From CAZKTO01 sp964555685 (GTDB lineage Bacteria; Chloroflexota; Dehalococcoidia; SHYB01), in the NCBI GenBank assembly GCA_964555685.1, contig CAZKTO010000042.1:1-26074 (forward strand): 26,074 bases of DNA, read 5' to 3'. Position numbers and translations under genes: made by a program. Of the stretch, positions 1-6,190 are shown piece by piece. The notes under the pieces were generated by a model. That model did no database searches, was not told the DNA's origin, and worked only from the letters and a program-made list of their open reading frames with translations. Numbering within the stretch: position 1 is the stretch's first letter; every line of letters starts with the position of its first letter.

Positions 1-110
1 CACGATTGTTCAGACACCAGAAGCCCCGCCCGCCGCAGGCGGGCTGCGGGGAGCTCCATCGCGAGGGCCCCACATCCGTCGCCCGCCCGCGCCAGCGCCT
101 GCCCAGAGCC

Positions 111-170
111 GAGCCCTTCGACAGACTCAGGGTAGACTCCGCGAGTCCTGACCCTGAGTCTTCGAAGGGG
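111..170. repeat. Dispersed inverted repeat / probable terminator
   Basis: Arms at 114-133 and 151-169 pair almost perfectly, with one bulged base, around a 17-nt loop. The hairpin lies just past the end of the leftward SDR gene, so it could end that transcript. The left part (111-140) is nearly repeated at 13514-13544, so this is a dispersed repeat rather than a purely local terminator. The rest of 1-203 is GC-rich, with a second hairpin near 25-55, and no gene is visible. Confidence 0.6.
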
Positions 171-203
171 AAGGACCTATCCTGCCGAAGGGGCGCCGCC
201 GAC

Positions 204-977
204 CTAGCGGGCCGTGTAGCCGCCGTCCACCACCAGCACGTGCCCGGTCACGAAGGACGCCTCGTCGGACGCCAGGTAGAGGACCGCGTGGGCGATATCC
301 TCCGGGTGGCCGATGCGCCCCAGGGGCGCCAGGCCCGCCAGCCGCGCGATGTTGGCCACCTGCTGCGTCTCGCTCAGGCCCCGCCGCGCGCCGCTGGAGA
401 GTGGCGTGTCGACGAACCCCGGCGCGACGGCGTTCACGCGAATGTTGTGCTGCGCCAGCTCCAGCGCCATCGTCTTGGTCAGGATCACCACGCCGCCCTT
501 GGACGCGCCGTACGCATGGGCCCCCAGGCCCACCACACCGGCGATGGACGCCGTGTTGATGATGGTCCCGCCGCCGGCCCGCTTCATGACCGGCACCGCA
601 TGCTTCGCGCACAGGTAGACGCCCCGCAGGTTCACCCCCAGCACCTGGTCCCAGTCCGCCTCCTCCACCTCGTCGATGGGCTTCCCGACGTTCTGCCCCG
701 CGATCCCCGCGTTGCTGAACAGGATGTGGAGGCCGCCGAACCGCGCCACCGTCCGCTCCACGGCCTTTTTGGCACCCGCGCCCGTCGAGATGTCAGCCTG
801 GACGCAGCCGGCCTGGCCGCCCATATCCTCGATGGTGGCGACGGTCCGCCTGGCCCCCTCCCCGTCCACGTCGGCCACGAAGACCTTGGCCCCCTCCCGG
901 GCGAAGACGATGGCCGTCGCCCGGCCCAGGCCCGACCCGCCCCCGGTGATCAGCGCAACCTTGTCCTTGAGCCGCAT
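204..977 (-). CDS. SDR family NAD(P)-dependent oxidoreductase
   Basis: The protein has 257 residues, the usual length of a classical short-chain dehydrogenase. The nucleotide-binding motif TGGGSGLG is at 11-18, the NAG motif at 89-91, and the catalytic set is S144, Y156 and K160 (YGASK). The C-terminal GHVLVVDGGYTAR is typical of FabG-like members. The ATG at 977 is chosen because AAAGGAGG sits 4-6 nt upstream and the first residues fit the family; a longer reading to 1031 has no support. It follows the methyltransferase gene by 10 nt and is the last gene of the leftward group. The substrate cannot be told; oxidation of a secondary alcohol or reduction of a ketone is the family reaction. Confidence 0.92.
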   Translation of the reverse strand: MRLKDKVALITGGGSGLGRATAIVFAREGAKVFVADVDGEGARRTVATIEDMGGQAGCVQADISTGAGAKKAVERTVARFGGLHILFSNAGIAGQNVGKPIDEVEEADWDQVLGVNLRGVYLCAKHAVPVMKRAGGGTIINTASIAGVVGLGAHAYGASKGGVVILTKTMALELAQHNIRVNAVAPGFVDTPLSSGARRGLSETQQVANIARLAGLAPLGRIGHPEDIAHAVLYLASDEASFVTGHVLVVDGGYTAR

Positions 978-987
978 GCGTCCTCCT

Positions 988-1998
988 TTACGATTCAGGT
1001 TTGCGGGCCGTGAGCACGGCGTTGCGCTCAATGAGCTCGATCCCCGTCAAGCCGGCCTCGGTCAGCCATCCGGAGATTTCGCGGCGCGAGTAGCACCGGC
1101 CCCCGCCCGTATGGAGCAGGATGTTGACGGCGAAGATGGCGCCGTAGCGCGGGCGCGTCACACCCTCGTCCATCAGCACGTCCTGGACGACGATGCGGCC
1201 CCCCGGCTCCAGGCAGCCGGCCACCTTTCTCACGAGCGCCCGGTTCTCCTCAGGCCCGTTGCCGTGGAGCACATGCGACATGAAGACCAGGTCATATGCG
1301 CCGGCGATGGGGTCAGCCAGGAAGTCGCCCTCGACGACGCGCACCCGGTCCTCCAGCCCGCGCTCGGCGACGATGCGCCGGGCGACGCGGGCGACCGCCG
1401 GCAGCTCGAAGACGGTGGCCTGGAGCCGCGGGTGGCGCCGGCAGAACGTGATGGCGTAGGTCCCGGCGCCGCCCCCCAGGTCCAGCATGCGCCGGTGCCG
1501 TTGCAAGGGTAGCCGCCGGGCCAGCCCCGGCGCGATGAGCAGGGCGTCCCGGTGCAGGCCCAGCGCCAGGCGCTCCGCCGCCTGCGGGTCCGCCCGGAAG
1601 AGCGGCTGGCGCAGCGGCGAGCGGCCCGTCATCAGCGTCTCCTCCAGCCGGCCCCAGAGCCCCCAAAAGAGATCGTCCACCACCAACTGGTCGCCCCGGT
1701 AGCCAGCGCGGCCCCGCACGAGATACCGGCCCGCCGCCTCGGAGTTGGCGTAGGCGCCGCCCCGCTTCCTCAGAAGCCCCAGCGCGACGAGGGCGTTGAG
1801 CAGGATCTCGAAGGCCCGGGTGTCGCCCCGGTACCGCCGGGCGATGGCGGCGGCGGCGTGCGGCCCCTCGTCCAAAGCGGTGAAGAGGTCCAGCTTGACG
1901 GCGGTGGCGACGATCTTGTGCCTCCAGTGGGCGCCGGGCTCCAGCAGCCGGTCGAGGGCGAGGCCCCCGACGTGTCGGGGCGGCGGGCGGGCGGCCAC
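988..1998 (-). CDS. SAM-dependent class I methyltransferase (O-methyltransferase family 2 type)
   Basis: This 336-residue protein has an N-terminal helical, winged-helix-like dimerisation region (about 20-95). A Rossmann methyltransferase domain follows, with motif I LDLGGGAGTYAI at 172-183, an acidic strand end near VFELP (196-200), and the EGDF motif at 223-226. This layout is that of small-molecule O-methyltransferases (plant COMT, CrtF and BchU types). The usual catalytic His-Asp pair is replaced by HGNGPEEN around 245-252, so O-methylation is not certain. The GTG start at 1998 is preceded by GGGGGAG. The gene begins 14 nt after the glycosyltransferase stop and ends 10 nt before the SDR start, which suggests one transcript. 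The substrate is unknown. Confidence 0.88.
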   Translation of the reverse strand: MAARPPPRHVGGLALDRLLEPGAHWRHKIVATAVKLDLFTALDEGPHAAAAIARRYRGDTRAFEILLNALVALGLLRKRGGAYANSEAAGRYLVRGRAGYRGDQLVVDDLFWGLWGRLEETLMTGRSPLRQPLFRADPQAAERLALGLHRDALLIAPGLARRLPLQRHRRMLDLGGGAGTYAITFCRRHPRLQATVFELPAVARVARRIVAERGLEDRVRVVEGDFLADPIAGAYDLVFMSHVLHGNGPEENRALVRKVAGCLEPGGRIVVQDVLMDEGVTRPRYGAIFAVNILLHTGGGRCYSRREISGWLTEAGLTGIELIERNAVLTARKPES

Positions 1999-2012
1999 GG
2001 CCTCGCTCCCCC

Positions 2013-3050
2013 TCAGGGACCCCGGACCACGTGGTGGTAGACCGCCTCATAGGCCGAGACCATCCCGCCGATGGTGAACCGCTCCTTGATGGACCGCCGG
2101 CACCGGCGCCGGTCGATGGCGCCGATCTTCCCCAGCGCCCGCACGGCCTCCTCCTCGCTCTCGACGAGGTAGCCGTTCACGCCGTCGATGATGATCTCGG
2201 GCATGGCCCCCCTGGGGTAGGTGACCACAGGCGTCCCCGCCGCCAGCGCCTCGGCCACGGCCAGGCCAAAGGGCTCCTCCCACTGGAGCGGAAAGAGAAA
2301 GGCCTTGGCCCGGGCCATCAGCGCCAGCACCTCGCGGTTCGCCAGGTGCTCGATGTGCCGGACCCGGTCGCCGTCCACGAAGGGCCGCACCGACTCCTCG
2401 TAGTAGCGCCGGCTCCAGGGAAGGTACGGAGGCGCGTAGCCGACGATGACCAGCCGCTCCCCGGCGGCGGCGGCGATGCGGATCGCCTCCGCGATCCCCT
2501 TGTTGGGGACGACGCGCCCCACCAGGACGACGAAGTCCTCCGGCACAGCGCCGAAGGGGACCGCCGCCATGTCGATGCCGTTGGGGACGACGGGCAGGCC
2601 CTCCTCGCCCAAGAGCCGCGCCTGACTCCTGCTCACGCACACCGGGTGCAGGTTCGGGAAGGTCGCGCGATAGTACTCGTGCAGCGGCCTCTCGATATAG
2701 GCGTAGGTGATGACGGTGGGCGTGCGCGTGAAGCCGGAGAAGTAGGGCGCCAGGGTGGGCCAGTGAGCATGGATCAGGTCGAAGCGGTCGCTCTGCCGGT
2801 AGAGGTTATAGGTGTTGCGCGTCTCCATCTCCTTGTCGATATAGAAGCTGGCGCCCTCGTCGTAGCTCGTGGCCACGTCGAGGACGGAGTGGAGCGTGGC
2901 GCTGACCTTGGAGTCGCCCGAGGCGAAGAGCTCGACCCGGTGGCCGCGCGCGGCCAGCCCCTCGACCAGGTGGTAGACCATGAGCTCGGTCCCTCCGTGG
3001 CTCCGGGGCGGCACCGAGAGGTAGATGCTGGTGATCTGGGCGATCTGCAT
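2013..3050 (-). CDS. Glycosyltransferase family 4 (GT-B fold)
   Basis: This 345-residue protein has the two Rossmann halves of GT4 enzymes. The N-terminal half has the glycine loop SHGGTE (17-22), part of the acceptor/donor cleft. The C-terminal half has GRVVPNKG (178-185) and the E-x7-E nucleotide-sugar motif with E259 and E267 in EEPFGLAVAEALAAGTPVV. Such enzymes transfer a sugar from a nucleotide donor with retention of configuration, usually in the cytoplasm or at the inner membrane face. No membrane segment is present. An AGG-containing stretch precedes the ATG. It is followed closely by the methyltransferase and SDR genes; a role in making a glycosylated small molecule or surface glycan is inference only. 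Confidence 0.9.
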   Translation of the reverse strand: MQIAQITSIYLSVPPRSHGGTELMVYHLVEGLAARGHRVELFASGDSKVSATLHSVLDVATSYDEGASFYIDKEMETRNTYNLYRQSDRFDLIHAHWPTLAPYFSGFTRTPTVITYAYIERPLHEYYRATFPNLHPVCVSRSQARLLGEEGLPVVPNGIDMAAVPFGAVPEDFVVLVGRVVPNKGIAEAIRIAAAAGERLVIVGYAPPYLPWSRRYYEESVRPFVDGDRVRHIEHLANREVLALMARAKAFLFPLQWEEPFGLAVAEALAAGTPVVTYPRGAMPEIIIDGVNGYLVESEEEAVRALGKIGAIDRRRCRRSIKERFTIGGMVSAYEAVYHHVVRGP

Positions 3051-3103
3051 CGCCTCGCCCCCTGGTCTACCAGTGGTCCTGAAATGTCATTCCGGGGCCA
3101 AAC

Positions 3104-3215
3104 ATCCTCCCCCCTGGCGGGGGAGGATAAGAGGAGAGGGGGAATTGGCCACCCTCTCTCCAACTCTCCCCCGTCGAGGGGGAGAGAGTTTCTGGGCAAC
3201 GCCCCCAGCGGGGAA
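3104..3215. repeat. Intergenic multi-hairpin repeat (REP/MITE-like)
   Basis: A perfect 10-bp stem with a 5-nt loop lies at 3104-3128, and a perfect 9-bp stem at 3164-3186. A short CCCC/GGGG hairpin follows near 3203-3213. The segment sits in the 204-nt space between the Rieske and glycosyltransferase genes, and its base composition (C and G runs with AGAG tracts) differs from the neighbours. Similar CTCTCCCCC/GGGGGAGAG elements are common in many bacterial genomes. It could also attenuate read-through between the two genes. No transposase is nearby. Confidence 0.65.
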
Positions 3216-3254
3216 GGGAGACCGACTATCCACCACAGGCGGGTGGGTCAGGTC

Positions 3255-3569
3255 CTACGACAGCGCCTCGACCTCGATGTCGTCGCCTTGAACCCGGACG
3301 GCGTAGGTGGGCACCTGACCGCTGGCGGGAGGATCGGTCGCCTCACCGGTGGTCACATCAAAGGTCCCGGCGTGCCACGGGCACTGGAGCATCTTCTCCT
3401 CGAGGAAGCCCTCGTCCAGCGGGCCGCCCATGTGCGTGCACTCGGTCCCGATGGCGTAGAGCTTGCCGCCCACATTGCAAATGGCGACGCGCGTCCCCTG
3501 CACCTCCACGCCGACGATCTCGCCGGCGGGCACAGCGCTCAGCTTGGCGACCTTGACGAACTGGCCCAA
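3255..3569 (-). CDS. Rieske [2Fe-2S] ferredoxin
   Basis: This 104-residue single-domain protein has the Rieske cluster ligands C44 and H46 (CTHMGG) and C63 and H66 (CPWHAGTFD). The spacing and length fit the soluble Rieske ferredoxins that feed electrons to ring-hydroxylating oxygenases, and also the NirD-like family. The start is TTG at 3569, chosen because GGAGG lies 7 nt upstream and the protein then begins exactly at the family start. No oxygenase or reductase gene is adjacent in the window, so the partner is unknown. It is the first gene of the leftward block, but a 204-nt repeat-bearing spacer separates it from the glycosyltransferase. Confidence 0.93.
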   Translation of the reverse strand: MGQFVKVAKLSAVPAGEIVGVEVQGTRVAICNVGGKLYAIGTECTHMGGPLDEGFLEEKMLQCPWHAGTFDVTTGEATDPPASGQVPTYAVRVQGDDIEVEALS

Positions 3570-3720
3570 GAATGACCTCCGCGTTCGTGGCTTGGGATCG
3601 AGCGCGCGGCCGGGGAGACGTACACGAGCGCCACCCCAGCCGTACGGCTCGCGGCGATTATAGCAGACCGTACCTGAAGGCGGATACGGATGCAGGCTGC
3701 GAGGGAGATCGGTCTCGCAG

Positions 3721-3803
3721 TGCCGAGGGAGGGAGTTGAACCCTCACGGGCTCGCGCCCAACGGATTTTAAGTCCGTCGCGTCTGCCGTTCCGCCACCTC
3801 GGC
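3721..3803 (-). tRNA. tRNA-Leu(UAA), rebuilt at the left end of the element
   Basis: The reverse strand folds as an 83-nt tRNA with GCCGAGG paired to CCTCGGC in the acceptor stem, discriminator A, the TGGCGGAA start of a Leu D-arm, anticodon loop CTTAAAA (anticodon TAA), a long variable arm (GGGCGC-GAGCCC region) and a GGTTCAACTCC T-arm. CCA is not encoded. Nucleotides 1-40 lie inside the 41-bp repeat shared with 13053-13093, so its 5' half is element-supplied DNA while its 3' half is host DNA. Confidence 0.96.
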
Positions 3804-3804
3804 A
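3764..3804. repeat. Left attachment repeat (41-bp core)
   Basis: This copy is identical to 13053-13093. It covers tRNA-Leu nucleotides 1-40 (5' end through the anticodon loop) plus one upstream base. Identity stops after the anticodon loop on one side and one base before the tRNA on the other, so crossover probably lies in the anticodon stem-loop. Confidence 0.95.
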
Positions 3805-3811
3805 CGAGTGC

Positions 3812-3817
3812 ATTCTA
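3812..3817 (-). promoter_or_regulatory. Putative -10 box (TAGAAT) for tRNA-Leu, carried by the element
   Basis: On the reverse strand TAGAAT lies 8 nt before the first tRNA base. The displaced host TATAAT at 13101-13106 and the tRNA-Cys TATTCT at 13248-13253 have exactly the same 8-nt spacing. I see no good -35 box; GTGTAC is the hexamer at 17-nt spacing and matches poorly. Confidence 0.55.
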
Positions 3818-3834
3818 ACAGGTTCGGAGAGCCA

Positions 3835-3854
3835 GTACACGCTCTGGCGTGTAC
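3835..3854. other. Perfect 8-bp inverted repeat between int and tRNA-Leu
   Basis: GTACACGC and GCGTGTAC flank a 4-nt loop. There is no T-run after it on either strand. It could end or attenuate int transcripts before the tRNA, or be a binding site in the attachment region. It has no counterpart at the right end. Confidence 0.5.
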
Positions 3855-3869
3855 CGTCCCAAAGCCCCG

Positions 3870-3892
3870 TTTGACAGCAAATTTGACAGCAA
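3870..3892 (+). promoter_or_regulatory. Paired TTTGACAGCAA sites, probable integrase arm-type sites (left)
   Basis: Two copies of TTTGACAGCAA lie at 3870-3880 and 3882-3892, in direct orientation with a 12-bp period. The same pair in the same orientation occurs at 12927-12949, inside the other end. Tandem direct repeats placed 65-130 bp inside each core are what the N-terminal arm-binding domain of tyrosine integrases uses. The sites begin 5 nt after the int stop codon. Confidence 0.75.
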
Positions 3893-3897
3893 CCCGG

Positions 3898-5028
3898 TCA
3901 CGAGTCGGCCCATAGGACGGCTTTCACGCGCTCGGCGGCGTCGCGCTGGAGTTCGGGCAGGACGTGGCTGTAGGTGTTGGCGGTGACGGCGATTTGGGAG
4001 TGGCCGAGGACTTCCTGGGCGACTCGAAGCGGGACGCCTTGCGCGAGCATGAAGGTGGCGGTGGCGTGGCGCAGATCGTGGAACCGCTGGCGGGGCAGGC
4101 CCGCTCCGGCCAGGATCGCTTGATAGCGCCGCGTGACTTGCGTGGCGTCCAAAGGCTCCCCAATCACGTTGGTAAACGCGAGGCCCCACCTGTCGGCCCA
4201 GGCGGGACCGAGTCTGAGGCGTTCTTCAAGCTGGTGGGCACGGTGTGTCCGCAGGAGCTTCACCAGCGGCGTCGGCAGGGGGAGTGTTCGCCGAGATTTC
4301 TCTGTCTTAGGCTCGTCCAGGTGGTACTCGCGCTCGTAGTAGACCAGCGCCCGGCGAACGCTGGCCGTCCCGGATTCAAGGTCAATGGCATCCCAGGTAA
4401 GGCCGAGCAATTCGCCTTGTCTGAGGCCAAGGCTCAGGGCCATGACGTACAGGGCCTCCAGGCGGTCTCCCCGGACGGCCGCCAGGAGCGCGCGGGCCTG
4501 GGGGGGCGTCAGGGGCTTGACCTCGGGCCGCTTGACGCGGGGAGGGGTCACAAGACGCGCCACGTTGCGCGGGACGTGGCCCCAGCGTTCGGCCTGGCCC
4601 AGTGCGCGCCGGAGGACAGCGTGGTGGTACTGGACGGTGCGGGCGCTGAGTCCGGCCTCGCGCTTTTGGTTCATGTAGGAAACGACAGCATCGGGGGTGA
4701 GCTTCACCAGCGGGCTGTTCCCCAGGCCGGGGATGAGATGGCGTTCCGTGATCTGGCGGTAGGACTCGTAAGTCCGGGGGCGCAGGCCAGGACGGGCCGA
4801 TTCGTCAAGCCAGCGGCGGAGGAACGCCGCCAGCGTGAGCCGACCGCCTGCTAAGGGCAGGCCGTTCTCGCGGCTGCGCAGCGCCTCGTTGAGCTTTCGG
4901 GCGGCCTCCTGGCGCGTCCTGGCGTAGAACGTCCTGCGGCGTCCCCTGTCCAGGCTGATGCCGGCGGCCCAGCGGCCGTCGCTGCGCCGGTAAATGCTGC
5001 CTTCACTGTTGCCGCGCTTGCTGCTCAT
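3898..5028 (-). CDS. int: Tyrosine recombinase / integrase
   Basis: This 376-residue integrase has an N-terminal arm-binding-like region (about 8-60, GSIYRRSDGRWAA), a SAM-like core-binding domain (about 64-160) and the catalytic domain (170-370). The full catalytic set is visible: R203 (GLRQGELLGL), K244 (TEKSRR), H317 and R320 (HDLRH), H343 (LGHS) and Y353 (NTYSHV). It should catalyse insertion and, with an excisionase, excision at the 41-bp core. ATG 5028 is preceded by a GGAG-rich stretch. Its first 26 nt overlap the end of the upstream Zn-finger gene, so the two are probably co-translated. Transcription runs straight toward the tRNA-Leu gene 95 nt downstream. Confidence 0.96.
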   Translation of the reverse strand: MSSKRGNSEGSIYRRSDGRWAAGISLDRGRRRTFYARTRQEAARKLNEALRSRENGLPLAGGRLTLAAFLRRWLDESARPGLRPRTYESYRQITERHLIPGLGNSPLVKLTPDAVVSYMNQKREAGLSARTVQYHHAVLRRALGQAERWGHVPRNVARLVTPPRVKRPEVKPLTPPQARALLAAVRGDRLEALYVMALSLGLRQGELLGLTWDAIDLESGTASVRRALVYYEREYHLDEPKTEKSRRTLPLPTPLVKLLRTHRAHQLEERLRLGPAWADRWGLAFTNVIGEPLDATQVTRRYQAILAGAGLPRQRFHDLRHATATFMLAQGVPLRVAQEVLGHSQIAVTANTYSHVLPELQRDAAERVKAVLWADS

Positions 5029-5914
5029 GTTTCCTCTCCTTCTCCTCCCGGCTAGACCGCCGTGCTTTGTCACGGTGCCTGTCCGCCCATCGCCTGCGAC
5101 GTATCCGGCTTGCTGCTCTTTCTCCACATTCAGGGCAATAGTTGTTCCTGCCGGTTTGTGGCAATCGCTTGCGCAGATACGGGATCGAGCACGCACTGCA
5201 AAGAGCTAACTCACCCCCACGTACCGCGAGCGCGAGTTGAAAGGCGAGTGTGCTGAACCCGTCCCCGTCAAAAATGAGCGGAGCGTTCTCTAACTGGTCG
5301 CTGACAACCAGTTGGGGGGCACAATTTCCTGTTCTAGTCCAAGTATTGACTACAGCCGCGAGTCGTTGGGCTGGCGTGCGGAGTGACTGGTCCTGGAAGA
5401 CATCCTTCAACTCTGCGAGCTTTGCAAGCTTGTGCCAGTCAGCGGCGGAAGCGGAGTTGCCTGTTCGTAAGGCGGCTGCGATGCTCAAACAAGCCCTGAA
5501 CGCCGCAACGTAGGAAGACCAGCCAGTGCTCAACGGTTCCGCGAAAACATATCCCTTCGCTTCATGGCCAGGGATATCTACGGTCTCCTTGATGCGCGCG
5601 GCGCTTGTGCACCCCTGCGCTTCACAGCCATACAGGCTGTGGGGCTCGCAGATCGACAACGCCCCGTACTTTTGCGCAAAGCGCAACACTCCCTGGGCGT
5701 TTTGAATCCGAATGAACGCATCGAGCATTTTCCGCGAATCGACTTCCTCATGGAAGCAAGCATGCATGGTGAATACCCACAACAAGCGATCCCCTTCTAT
5801 CCCTGCCATTAGTGCGGGACAAACTTTCCCTAACGGGAACCTCGGACCGCCCAGACGACCCTGCTGGTCCTCCAGGTTGTGGATGGGATCGTCGCGGCGT
5901 AACGGTGGAGTCAC
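5003..5914 (-). CDS. Int-linked protein with C-terminal four-Cys zinc finger, function unknown
   Basis: This is a 303-residue protein with a GTG start at 5914. Most of it is not recognisable to me; the segment around 63-92 (AFIRIQNAQGVLRFAQKYG..LCE-like) recalls unassigned proteins found beside integrases in other GC-rich bacteria. The C-terminus has a zinc-ribbon of C239-x2-C242 and C260-x2-C263 followed by a very basic tail (RIRRRRWADRHRDKARR), similar in outline to CGNR-type fingers, and suggests nucleic-acid binding. It is the first gene of the leftward unit and overlaps int by 26 nt, so it may regulate or assist recombination; that is inference. Base composition is slightly less GC-rich than the chromosomal genes. 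No strong ribosome site is seen at the GTG. Confidence 0.75.
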   Translation of the reverse strand: MTPPLRRDDPIHNLEDQQGRLGGPRFPLGKVCPALMAGIEGDRLLWVFTMHACFHEEVDSRKMLDAFIRIQNAQGVLRFAQKYGALSICEPHSLYGCEAQGCTSAARIKETVDIPGHEAKGYVFAEPLSTGWSSYVAAFRACLSIAAALRTGNSASAADWHKLAKLAELKDVFQDQSLRTPAQRLAAVVNTWTRTGNCAPQLVVSDQLENAPLIFDGDGFSTLAFQLALAVRGGELALCSACSIPYLRKRLPQTGRNNYCPECGERAASRIRRRRWADRHRDKARRSSREEKERKHEQQARQQ

Positions 5915-5941
5915 GTTGAACAGTATCGCATAAGCCGCCAG

Positions 5942-5965
5942 CGTCCGTCAAGATGGGGGCGGACG
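5942..5965. promoter_or_regulatory. Inverted repeat in the int/xis divergent control region
   Basis: CGTCCG (5942-5947) and CGGACG (5960-5965) are separated by 12 nt in the 81-nt space between the leftward Zn-finger/int unit and the rightward xis/rep unit. This is where an operator for a switch regulator would be expected. Only 6 bp pair, so chance is possible. Confidence 0.3.
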
Positions 5966-5995
5966 ACGAAAGACCAGCGAAACCGGGAGGGCGAG

Positions 5996-6190
5996 ATGGT
6001 GGATCGGCTCCTGCTACGGCCTGAGGAAGCGGCTCAGCTCGTCGGGATTGGGCGAACGCAGATGTTCGGACTTATCCGGCGAGGCGAGGTGCTGTCGGTG
6101 AAGGTTGGGCGGTCGCGCCGGATCCCCGTGGCCGCGCTGCGGGAATGGGCGGAGCGGCTGGCGGTAGAGGCAGCGGGCCAGGGGGCTTAG
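5996..6190 (+). CDS. Excisionase-like MerR/HTH_17 DNA-binding protein
   Basis: This 64-residue protein is almost entirely one winged-helix domain: LLLRPEEAAQLVGIGRTQMFGLIRRGEVLSVKVGRSRRIPVAALREW, the pattern of the AlpA/HTH_17 excisionase family. Such proteins bend attachment-site DNA to favour excision and can also repress int or activate rep. GGGAGG lies 6 nt before the ATG. Its TAG stop touches the ATG of the replicase gene with no spacer, so the two are translationally coupled, which links excision with replication as in AICE-type elements. Confidence 0.88.
   Translation: MVDRLLLRPEEAAQLVGIGRTQMFGLIRRGEVLSVKVGRSRRIPVAALREWAERLAVEAAGQGA

Noticed and set aside
2031..3575. Rightward 514-residue frame
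   Set aside because: It is a shadow of the glycosyltransferase and Rieske genes, rich in D, H, P and R as expected for the antisense of GC-rich codons.
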